Assembly (NCBI GenBank): GCA_002308755.1
Contig: DBVR01000039.1
Span: 16,306-30,523, forward strand
From: Christensenella sp. UBA1259
Lineage (GTDB): Bacteria > Bacillota > Clostridia > Christensenellales > Borkfalkiaceae
Reading direction: 5' to 3'
Length of the DNA: 14,218 bases
Shown: piece after piece, positions 8,281 through 14,001 of the stretch
How the letters are laid out: every line of letters starts with the position of its first letter
How positions within the stretch are numbered: the stretch's first letter is position 1
Notes under the pieces: model-generated
The model's input: only the letters and a program-made list of their open reading frames with translations
The model's database searches: none
What the model was told of the DNA's origin: nothing
Translations under genes and position numbers: made by a program

Positions 8281-9266
8281 CGACTTATAAACCGACTTTG
8301 GACCTTCTGGAAACTGAAATAGCCATAAAGTATATAAAAGACACCTTCGAAAAAGAATTAGCGAAGGCGCTCAATTTAACGAGAGTTTCCGCCCCGTTGT
8401 TCGTGTTTCCCGAAACGGGCTTAAACGATAACTTAAACGGCGTGGAACGCGCGGTAAAGTTCGACGTAAAGGATTTGGGCAGGGACGTGGAGATAGTTCA
8501 GTCCCTTGCCAAGTGGAAGAGAAACGCGCTGTATAAATACGGCTTTAAGGAAGGCGCGGGGCTTTACACCGATATGAACGCCGTGCGGCGGGACGAAACG
8601 CTGGACGAATTGCACTCGGTTTACGTCGATCAGTGGGACTGGGAAAAGATAATAGCAAGAAAAGACCGCACCAAAGGCTATCTTAAAGCCACGGTAAAAA
8701 AGATATATAAAGCGTTCGTTAAAACGGCGAATAAACTTTACGCGAAGTATCCCGCGCTGAAAACCGACCTTCCCGAAAAGATAACCTTTATATCCACCAA
8801 AGAGTTGGAAAGAGAGTACCCCGAACTTACGAGAAAGGAAAGGGAGAACGTCGCGGCGGAAAAGTACGGCGCGATATTCCTTACCGAAATCGGCTGGGAT
8901 TTAAAAGACAAAGCCCCGCACGACGGCAGGGCGGCTGACTACGACGACTGGAAACTCAACGGCGATATTCTTTTATGGTATAAGGAAAAGAAGATAGCAT
9001 TCGAAATTTCGTCAATGGGCGTAAGGGTAGATGAAACGAGTCTCGTAAAACAGTTAAAAAAGCGTAACGAAACGCAAAAACTTCAAAACCCCTACTGCAA
9101 GGGGATAACGGACGGTACGCTTCCGCTTACGATAGGCGGCGGCATAGGTCAGTCGAGAATATGCATGTACCTTTTAAAAAAGGCGCATATCGGGGAAGTG
9201 CAGTCTTCCGTATGGGATGAAAAAAGCGTAAAAGATTACGCCGAAAAGGGAATAAACCTGTTATAA
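8277..9266 (+). CDS. asnA: Aspartate-ammonia ligase (ammonia-dependent asparagine synthetase A)
   Basis: This 329-residue enzyme makes asparagine from aspartate, ammonia and ATP through an aspartyl-AMP intermediate. Its fold is related to the class II aspartyl/asparaginyl-tRNA synthetase core. Length matches E. coli AsnA (about 330). Conserved blocks are VQSLAKWKR (74-82), DMNAVRRDE (99-107), HDGRAADYDDW (215-225), EISSMGVRV (243-251) and the ATP-binding GGGIGQSR (287-294). No tRNA-binding domain is present, which excludes AsnRS/AspRS. The ATG overlaps the previous stop as ATGA and has a strong AAAGGAG SD. The gene ends the + strand run; mntP converges on it 7 nt further on. Confidence 0.97.
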   Translation: MTTYKPTLDLLETEIAIKYIKDTFEKELAKALNLTRVSAPLFVFPETGLNDNLNGVERAVKFDVKDLGRDVEIVQSLAKWKRNALYKYGFKEGAGLYTDMNAVRRDETLDELHSVYVDQWDWEKIIARKDRTKGYLKATVKKIYKAFVKTANKLYAKYPALKTDLPEKITFISTKELEREYPELTRKERENVAAEKYGAIFLTEIGWDLKDKAPHDGRAADYDDWKLNGDILLWYKEKKIAFEISSMGVRVDETSLVKQLKKRNETQKLQNPYCKGITDGTLPLTIGGGIGQSRICMYLLKKAHIGEVQSSVWDEKSVKDYAEKGINLL

Positions 9267-9299
9267 GCGAAGGTTACAAAAGACCTTCTATAAGCGCTT
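9265..9299. terminator. Possible bidirectional terminator between asnA and mntP
   Basis: GAAGGT (9269-9274) pairs with ACCTTC (9283-9288) around an 8-nt loop. Outer AAGCG (9265-9269) could pair with CGCTT (9295-9299), followed by TTT. The stem is interrupted and overlaps the end of mntP coding, so the call is weak, but it is the only hairpin positioned to stop the long + strand run. Confidence 0.35.
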
Positions 9300-9843
9300 T
9301 TACGGCGAGCGCGAAAAGGATTAAAGCGCCCAGCCATATAGAATATTTTCCTATAAGTTTGCCTAAATTCTTGCCGATAAAAAGCGCGGCGGAAACTATC
9401 GCGAAAGTTACCGCGCCGATAACGGCTACGGCGATAAAAAGGTTGAAGGAAAGTTCGACGGAAAAAGTAACGCCCACCGCCAACGCGTCTATGCTGGTGG
9501 CAACGCCCTGCGAAATAAGGGTAACCGCGCCGAAAGGCTTTTTAGGAGCGGGCGCGGAGAGTTCTTTTCTTTCCTTTATCGCGTCGAGAACTATCTTAAA
9601 GGCGAGAAGAAAGAATATTCCCGCGGTCAGAAACTTCGAAAACGACGAGATATAATCGTAAAACAGGTAGCCGAGATAATACCCGATAACGGGCATAAGC
9701 ACCTGAAACGCCGCAAACGTTACGGGCATAGCCCACTCTTGTTTGCGGGAAAGGTTGTCGTATTCCAAGCAGTTCGCCACGGTAACGGCGAACGCGTCGG
9801 TAGCGAGCGCGACGCCTATTATTATAACTTCGAGAATATTCAT
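9274..9843 (-). CDS. mntP: Manganese efflux pump MntP (DUF204/YebN family)
   Basis: This 189-residue polytopic inner-membrane protein is expected to export Mn2+. It shows the two-fold repeat of the family. Each half carries a conserved Asp in a short motif: ATDAFAV with Asp16 in helix 1 and SIDALAVG with Asp119 in helix 4. Six hydrophobic segments lie at about 3-25, 38-60, 66-87, 107-128, 134-156 and 167-187. The middle loop ERKELSAPAPKKP (91-103) is polar and separates the repeats. The ATG at 9843 matches the usual N-terminus of the family. No SD is visible upstream, and the predicted transcript leader is only about a dozen nucleotides. It is the only minus-strand gene here, divergent from ung and convergent with asnA. 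Confidence 0.95.
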   Translation of the reverse strand: MNILEVIIIGVALATDAFAVTVANCLEYDNLSRKQEWAMPVTFAAFQVLMPVIGYYLGYLFYDYISSFSKFLTAGIFFLLAFKIVLDAIKERKELSAPAPKKPFGAVTLISQGVATSIDALAVGVTFSVELSFNLFIAVAVIGAVTFAIVSAALFIGKNLGKLIGKYSIWLGALILFALAVKALIEGLL

Positions 9844-9862
9844 TTTAGACCGACCGAAAAAT

Positions 9863-9891
9863 ATTATAGTAAATTATATTGATTAAGTCAA
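9863..9891 (-). promoter_or_regulatory. Housekeeping-sigma promoter of mntP
   Basis: On the minus strand TTGACT (9886-9891) is followed by a 17-nt spacer and a perfect TATAAT (9863-9868). The start point would fall near 9856, leaving roughly 13 nt before the mntP ATG. The leader is too short for a yybP-ykoY manganese riboswitch, which controls mntP in some bacteria. Confidence 0.8.
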
Positions 9892-9896
9892 ATCAA
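9879..9896. promoter_or_regulatory. Palindrome overlapping the mntP -35 box (possible operator)
   Basis: TTGATT (9879-9884) and AATCAA (9891-9896) form a 6-bp inverted repeat with a 6-nt centre. It covers the -35 hexamer of the mntP promoter and lies 13 nt before the ung start. A repressor bound here would block mntP. It does not resemble the MntR box I know, and the region is AT-rich, so chance is possible. Confidence 0.3.
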
Positions 9897-9909
9897 ATAT
9901 GTTAAAAAG

Positions 9910-10584
9910 ATGACTATGGTAAAAATAACCGAAGAGTGGGACGGGATATTACGGGAAGAGTTTTCTTCCGAAAGTTATCTTCGCCTTCGCGAATTTCTCA
10001 AAAAAGAATATTCCGAAAGAGAGATATTCCCGTCCATGTACAACATCTTTAACGCCATGAAAAGTACGTCATTTGAAGACGTAAAGGTCGTACTTATAGG
10101 ACAAGATCCCTATCACGAACGCGGGCAGGCGATGGGGCTTGCCTTTTCCGTGCCGAAAGGGGTGGAACTTCCCCCGTCGCTTATCAATATTTTCAAAGAA
10201 ATAAGCGCGGAAACGGGCGCACCACAAATGCGTTCCGGCGATCTTACGCCGTGGGCAAAACAGGGGGTACTGTTACTTAACACCGTGCTTACGGTAAGAG
10301 CCCACGCCGCCAACTCGCATAAAGGCAAGGGCTGGGAAGAGTTTACCGACGGCGTTATAAGAAAAATTTCCGAAAGAAAAAGCGGCGTGGTGTTTCTGCT
10401 TTGGGGCGGTAACGCCCGCGCAAAAAAGTCGCTTATAGATAAAGATAAACATCTGATTTTAGAGTGCGCGCATCCGAGCCCCTTGTCCGCGTATAACGGA
10501 TTTTTCGGCTGCGGGCATTTCGTTAAAGCAAACGAATATCTCGTCGAACACGGCAAAACGCCGATACAATGGAGCAATTTATGA
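9910..10584 (+). CDS. ung: Uracil-DNA glycosylase (family 1)
   Basis: This 224-residue enzyme removes uracil from DNA, arising from cytosine deamination or dUTP incorporation, and starts base excision repair. The catalytic-water motif GQDPYH (64-69) contains Asp66, and the minor-groove loop HPSPLSA (188-194) contains His188. LLLNTVLTV (121-129) supplies the uracil-recognising Asn124, and Phe79 in LAFSV is the expected stacking residue. Length is normal for Ung. Two ATGs are possible, 9910 and 9916 (MVKITEEW), and neither has a clear SD, so the first is kept. Any promoter must lie within the 66-nt gap shared with mntP; I see no convincing + strand -35/-10 pair. The stop overlaps the start of the next gene. 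Confidence 0.97.
   Translation: MTMVKITEEWDGILREEFSSESYLRLREFLKKEYSEREIFPSMYNIFNAMKSTSFEDVKVVLIGQDPYHERGQAMGLAFSVPKGVELPPSLINIFKEISAETGAPQMRSGDLTPWAKQGVLLLNTVLTVRAHAANSHKGKGWEEFTDGVIRKISERKSGVVFLLWGGNARAKKSLIDKDKHLILECAHPSPLSAYNGFFGCGHFVKANEYLVEHGKTPIQWSNL
10571..10574 (+). promoter_or_regulatory. Ribosome binding site that decides the mutase start
   Basis: GGAG lies 6 nt before the ATG at 10581. It includes the last base of the in-frame ATG at 10569, which itself has no SD. It therefore points to 10581, where the ATG overlaps the ung stop as ATGA. Confidence 0.65.
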
Positions 10585-11789
10585 AATACGTGGTGATTTT
10601 AGGGGACGGTATGGCTGATTACCCCGATAAAAACTTAAACGGCAAAACGCCGCTTGAAGTGGCAAATAAGCCCTATATAGACGGGCTTGCCAAGGTTTCG
10701 GAAGCGGGACTTTGCAGCACTATCCCGCAAGGTATGAAACCGGGCAGCGACGTTGCTAACCTTTCGGTTTTAGGGTACGATCCCGCAAAATGTTACAGCG
10801 GAAGATCGCCGTTGGAAGCGGCTTCTATCGGCATAGAGTTAAAGGACACCGACGTAACGGCAAGGGCGAATCTCGTAACCTTATCGGACGAAGAAGTTTA
10901 CGAAGACAAGACCATGATAGATTACAGCGCGGGCGAGATAACCACGGCGGAAGCCAAGGTGCTTATAGATTATCTTGCCGAAAAACTTAACGGCGACGGA
11001 TATTCTCTGTATTCGGGCGTAAGTTACCGCCATTGTCTCGTAAAAGAAAACGGCAGAATAGCGGGCGACCTTACCCCCCCGCACGACATAACGGGGAAAG
11101 CGGTAAAAGGGCACCTTCCCGAAAGCGCGGAAGGAAAGAAGTATCTCGCGCTGATGAAAAAATCTTACGAACTCTTAAAAGACCACCCCGTAAACTTAAA
11201 AAGGATAAAGGACGGCAAAAACCCCGCGAATTCTTTATGGTTCTGGGGCGAAGGCACAAAGCCCGACCTTCCCGATTTCAAAGAAAAGTTCGGGATACAA
11301 GGCGCGATGATTTCCGCCGTTGATTTATTGAAGGGTATCGGTAAACTTTCGGGCATGCAGGTGATAAACGTAAAGGGCGCGACGGGCAATTACGACACGA
11401 ATTTTATCGGCAAAGCCGAAGCCTGTCTTAAAGCCTTAAAGGACGGCGCGGATTACGTCTATATTCATATGGAAGCCCCCGACGAGTGCGGGCATCACGG
11501 CGACGCGGAGCATAAAGTTTATTCGATAGAGCAAATAGACGGCGTGGTAAAAACCGTAGTGGAAGGGCTTAAAGAAGCAGGCGAAGACTTTGCTGTTCTT
11601 ATCTGTCCCGACCACCCTACGCCGCTGTCGGTAAAGACTCACACGTCCGATCCCGTGCCGTATATAATTTACAGGAGCGGTAAAAAGGTAAAGGGCATAG
11701 AAAGTTATACGGAAAAGAACGCCGCGTCGACGGGTATTTTCTTATCCCACGGCTACGACCTTATGTCGAAACTTTTAGGGAAATATTAA
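10581..11789 (+). CDS. apgM: Cofactor-independent phosphoglycerate mutase, ApgM type
   Basis: This 402-residue member of the alkaline phosphatase superfamily (archaeal-type iPGM, PF10143) would interconvert 3- and 2-phosphoglycerate. Metal and nucleophile positions are visible: Asp9 in ILGDGMAD, Ser56 in KPGSDVANLSVLGYDP, Asp301/His305 in APDECGHHGD, Asp344/His345 in CPDHPTP and His354 in THTSDPVP. A close subfamily (TIGR02535) has been proposed to act as a homoserine kinase from gene context; no threonine-pathway genes occur here, so mutase is the safer call, though the substrate remains unproven. I chose ATG 10581 because GGAG precedes it and MKYVVILGDGMAD is the natural N-terminus. A longer in-frame start at 10569 would add four residues. 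It overlaps ung by 4 nt and sits 1 nt before the next gene. Confidence 0.9.
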   Translation: MKYVVILGDGMADYPDKNLNGKTPLEVANKPYIDGLAKVSEAGLCSTIPQGMKPGSDVANLSVLGYDPAKCYSGRSPLEAASIGIELKDTDVTARANLVTLSDEEVYEDKTMIDYSAGEITTAEAKVLIDYLAEKLNGDGYSLYSGVSYRHCLVKENGRIAGDLTPPHDITGKAVKGHLPESAEGKKYLALMKKSYELLKDHPVNLKRIKDGKNPANSLWFWGEGTKPDLPDFKEKFGIQGAMISAVDLLKGIGKLSGMQVINVKGATGNYDTNFIGKAEACLKALKDGADYVYIHMEAPDECGHHGDAEHKVYSIEQIDGVVKTVVEGLKEAGEDFAVLICPDHPTPLSVKTHTSDPVPYIIYRSGKKVKGIESYTEKNAASTGIFLSHGYDLMSKLLGKY

Positions 11790-11790
11790 C

Positions 11791-12606
11791 GTGAAAACGA
11801 AATACGTTGTCGTTACGGGTGCGTACGGCGGTATGGGGTACGCTACGACGAAGAAATTAGCCGAAAGCGGATTTACGGTGTTTGCGCTGGACACAAAAGT
11901 CGGCGAAACGGTAAACGGGGTTATCCCCGTGGAAACCGACGTAACCGATATAGAAAGCGTCGCCCGTGCCTTTGAATTCGTAAAAGAGAGGACGGACGAA
12001 GTTTACGCCGTGATACATTTTGCGGGGGTTTACAGACTCGATTCCCTTGTGGAAATGACAGAAAATCGGTTTACGGGGATATTCGATATAAATCTTTTCG
12101 GCGCGTACAGGGTGAACAAGGCGTTTCTGCCGCTGTTAAAGCGCGGCAGCAGGGTGGTGATCACCACAAGCGAACTTGCGCCGATAGATCCCTTGCCGTT
12201 TACGGGCGTGTACGCGATAACCAAAGCCGCGCTGGAAAAGTACGCGTATTCTCTGCGTATGGAACTGCAACTTTTGGGCATAAGCGTTTCCGTACTTCGT
12301 CCCGGTGCGGTAAAGACGGGGCTGTTGTCGGTTTCTACGAAGGAACTCGAAGATTTCTGCCGCAACACGCAGATTTACGCCTATAACGCGGAAAAATTCA
12401 AAAAGATAGTAAACGGCGTGGAAGCCAAAAACGTCCCGCCGGAAAAAGTCGCAAAAGCGGCTTTGCGCGCCGTAACGGCTCGCCGCCCGAAGTACGTCTA
12501 CAATATCAACAGAAACCCGCTTTTGAAACTTTTCAACGTACTCCCCGCAAGGTTGCAGACCAAACTTATCGGCAAAATCTTAAAAACCCCCGAAAAAAAC
12601 AAATAA
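11791..12606 (+). CDS. Short-chain dehydrogenase/reductase (SDR), substrate unknown
   Basis: This 271-residue classical SDR has a Rossmann fold. The nucleotide motif is TGAYGGMG (9-16), and Asp34 at the end of the second strand (FALDTK) suggests NAD(H) rather than NADP(H). The catalytic set is Asn101 (DINLFG), Ser127 (TTSELAP), Tyr141 and Lys145 (YAITK), with PGAVKTG after strand 6. The usual NNAG is altered to HFAG (76-79). Residues after about 235 are basic and less conserved (KLFNVLPARLQTKLIGKILK) and may form a membrane-associating amphipathic end, as in several SDRs acting on lipids or retinol-like substrates; this is inference. The start is GTG, one base after the mutase stop, with only a distant AGGG as SD. 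The substrate cannot be told from sequence. Confidence 0.88.
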   Translation: MKTKYVVVTGAYGGMGYATTKKLAESGFTVFALDTKVGETVNGVIPVETDVTDIESVARAFEFVKERTDEVYAVIHFAGVYRLDSLVEMTENRFTGIFDINLFGAYRVNKAFLPLLKRGSRVVITTSELAPIDPLPFTGVYAITKAALEKYAYSLRMELQLLGISVSVLRPGAVKTGLLSVSTKELEDFCRNTQIYAYNAEKFKKIVNGVEAKNVPPEKVAKAALRAVTARRPKYVYNINRNPLLKLFNVLPARLQTKLIGKILKTPEKNK

Positions 12607-12612
12607 TATATC

Positions 12613-12634
12613 GCCCGCTTTCGCGGGCTTATCG
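12613..12634 (+). terminator. Rho-independent terminator after the ung-apgM-SDR genes
   Basis: GCCCGC (12613-12618), loop TTTC, GCGGGC (12623-12628), then a modest T-rich tail TTATCG. It starts 6 nt after the SDR stop. The short U-run makes it moderate in strength. Confidence 0.65.
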
Positions 12635-12658
12635 TTTATCGGCGAAACGGCTATACTA

Positions 12659-12687
12659 TTGACTTTTTGCGGATAGTATGTTAAACT
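12659..12687 (+). promoter_or_regulatory. Promoter of the lipoprotein gene, with extended -10
   Basis: TTGACT (12659-12664), 17-nt spacer, TAAACT (12682-12687), with TG one base before the -10 (12679-12680). The start point is expected near 12694. That lies downstream of the in-frame ATG at 12678, so transcripts from here can only use the ATG at 12720. Confidence 0.65.
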
Positions 12688-12708
12688 GTCTATACAGAGA
12701 ATTTATAA

Positions 12709-12713
12709 AGGGA
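12709..12713 (+). promoter_or_regulatory. Ribosome binding site deciding the lipoprotein start
   Basis: AGGGA ends 6 nt before ATG 12720. It supports this start over 12678, which would put 14 polar residues in front of the signal peptide. Confidence 0.65.
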
Positions 12714-12719
12714 CGAATA

Positions 12720-13925
12720 ATGATCAAAAAAATTTTTGCAGGTCTTTTTGCGGTCGTAATACTGCTTTGCGCGGTGGGTTGCGGCACTTATAGTGAAGCG
12801 GGGAAGGAAGCGGATTCCTCGACTTCGATAGTTTCCGACGATACGGAATCGCAACCTTCCGACGGTGAAACCGACCAAACGGATACGACGGAATCTGGTG
12901 ATGAGTCGGACGACGGTTCGGGCGAGTCCGATTCTACGCACTCGGACGACGGATCGGGCGACGGGGCAGACACATCCGAACAGGAAGGCGGATCGGACGA
13001 TTCCGGATCGGAAGGCGAAAGTCAGCCCGAGCGACCGGACACGAGCAATATGAAGAAGATTCTTTTTTTGGGCAACAGCCACGCGAAAGACACGTATATG
13101 GCGCTTCCCGAAATATTCCGGGCGGAAGGCTATACGGATTATACTTTCGGTCTTGCGTATTACGGGCAGCAGGACATTGCCAACCACGCGTCCCATATAG
13201 AGAATAATTCCGCCGTTTACACCTACTTTTTAAGTAAACCCGACGTGCAGAGCGGAAAGATAAAAACCCCTAACGGTAAAACCGACGGAAACTACAATCT
13301 GGTAACGTTTGAAAGCATACTTACGGATCAGGAGTGGGATATCGTATTTATACAAGTCTGTATGCGCGACGTCGTGTTAAGCGACGACGTTTATGCGAGT
13401 TCGCGTCAGACGGTTGTAAACTTTATTCGTTCCAAAGCCCCCGATGCGAAGATAGGAACTTCCTGTTCCTGGCTCGCGCCCTATTCCGACGATCCCAACG
13501 CAAGCCCGGGCAAATGGGCGAATATCGCCGTCGCTTATAACAATTACGGGACGACTACCGCCGATCACTATAATCGTCATTGCAATGTCATGAAAGACAA
13601 TATAGTAAAAGACGCGACGTACTGTCTGAATATCGACGTCTGTACTCCCGTATTCTACGCTAACCAAGTGCTTGGAATATCTTCGGACGTTCTCTATCGC
13701 GACGTCGCCCATATGAGTCAGTTCGGCAGAGGCCTCGTGTCGTATTCCTTTTTCGCGCAGTACACTGGCGCGGAGATAGAAGAAATCAAACTCGATTCTC
13801 TCTCCGGCTACGTTGCGCCAAGCGGTACGAACGCACTTACTTTGACCGTCGAGCAAAAGAATATTATTAAGGCGAGCGCGAATTACACCTTTAATTCTCC
13901 TTGGGCAGGTTCTTCCGCCGAATAA
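12720..13925 (+). CDS. Surface lipoprotein with acidic Ser/Asp linker and DUF4886/SGNH-like domain
   Basis: This 401-residue predicted lipoprotein has a short basic start (MIKK), a hydrophobic stretch (5-19) and a lipobox ending AVGC, with Cys21 as the lipidated residue. Residues about 24-108 are a low-complexity spacer rich in Ser, Asp, Glu, Gly and Thr, as used to reach across a Gram-positive wall. From 111 the sequence resembles DUF4886/SGNH hydrolases. ILFLGNSHAKD (114-124) gives a nucleophile candidate Ser120, WDIVFIQ (206-212) is the central strand, and RDVAH (327-331) gives the Asp328/His331 pair expected near the C-terminus. Such enzymes may act on ester groups of carbohydrates or surface glycans; the substrate is unknown. 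The C-terminal ~50 residues are not recognised. It has its own promoter and terminator, so it is a single-gene unit. Confidence 0.8.
   Translation: MIKKIFAGLFAVVILLCAVGCGTYSEAGKEADSSTSIVSDDTESQPSDGETDQTDTTESGDESDDGSGESDSTHSDDGSGDGADTSEQEGGSDDSGSEGESQPERPDTSNMKKILFLGNSHAKDTYMALPEIFRAEGYTDYTFGLAYYGQQDIANHASHIENNSAVYTYFLSKPDVQSGKIKTPNGKTDGNYNLVTFESILTDQEWDIVFIQVCMRDVVLSDDVYASSRQTVVNFIRSKAPDAKIGTSCSWLAPYSDDPNASPGKWANIAVAYNNYGTTTADHYNRHCNVMKDNIVKDATYCLNIDVCTPVFYANQVLGISSDVLYRDVAHMSQFGRGLVSYSFFAQYTGAEIEEIKLDSLSGYVAPSGTNALTLTVEQKNIIKASANYTFNSPWAGSSAE
12906..12962 (+). repeat. Imperfect 21-nt direct repeat in the lipoprotein linker
   Basis: 12906-12926 and 12942-12962 differ at two bases and are offset by 36 nt, or 12 codons. 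Both encode SDDGSG followed by Glu or Asp. The copies probably arose by in-frame duplication, which would let the linker change length without a frameshift. Confidence 0.7.
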
Positions 13926-13929
13926 AAAA

Positions 13930-13947
13930 GACGGCGACGCCGTCGCC
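13930..13947. other. Overlapping, mutually exclusive hairpins after the lipoprotein gene
   Basis: GACGGC (13930-13935) pairs with GCCGTC (13939-13944). Alternatively GGCGAC (13933-13938) pairs with GTCGCC (13942-13947). Both have 6-bp stems and 3-nt loops, and only one can form at a time. There is no T-run after either, so this is not a standard terminator; it lies 24 nt before a clear one. Confidence 0.6.
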
Positions 13948-13970
13948 TAAGTCGGTACTATAAATGATAA

Positions 13971-14001
13971 AAAAGCCGAGAGTGATTTATTCTCGGCTTT
14001 T
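13971..14001. terminator. Strong rho-independent terminator, probably bidirectional
   Basis: AAAAGCCGAGA (13971-13981) pairs perfectly with TCTCGGCTTTT (13991-14001) around a 9-nt loop. The A-run and T-run flanks let it work in either direction. It ends the lipoprotein transcript and would also stop any minus-strand transcript from beyond the right edge. Confidence 0.85.

Noticed and set aside
8277..9266. Asparaginyl- or aspartyl-tRNA synthetase instead of AsnA
   Set aside because: The length (329), the HDGRAADYDDW and GGGIGQSR blocks, and the lack of an anticodon-binding OB domain match AsnA.
9844..9909. yybP-ykoY manganese riboswitch before mntP
   Set aside because: The whole divergent gap is 66 nt, AT-rich, and occupied by the promoter; it has no room for the aptamer.
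10113..10577. Minus-strand open frame of 154 codons opposite ung
   Set aside because: It lies within ung, whose catalytic motifs fix the coding strand; there is no SD or family resemblance.
10569..10580. Upstream ATG extending the phosphoglycerate mutase by four residues
   Set aside because: No SD precedes it, whereas GGAG stands correctly before ATG 10581, which also forms the ATGA overlap.
12678..12719. Upstream ATG extending the lipoprotein by 14 residues
   Set aside because: It lies upstream of the predicted transcription start, has no SD, and would bury the signal peptide behind polar residues.
12690..13196. Minus-strand open frame of 168 codons opposite the lipoprotein start
   Set aside because: Its Val/Arg/Ile-rich low complexity mirrors the Asp/Ser linker on the other strand, and it crosses the promoter and signal peptide of the real gene.
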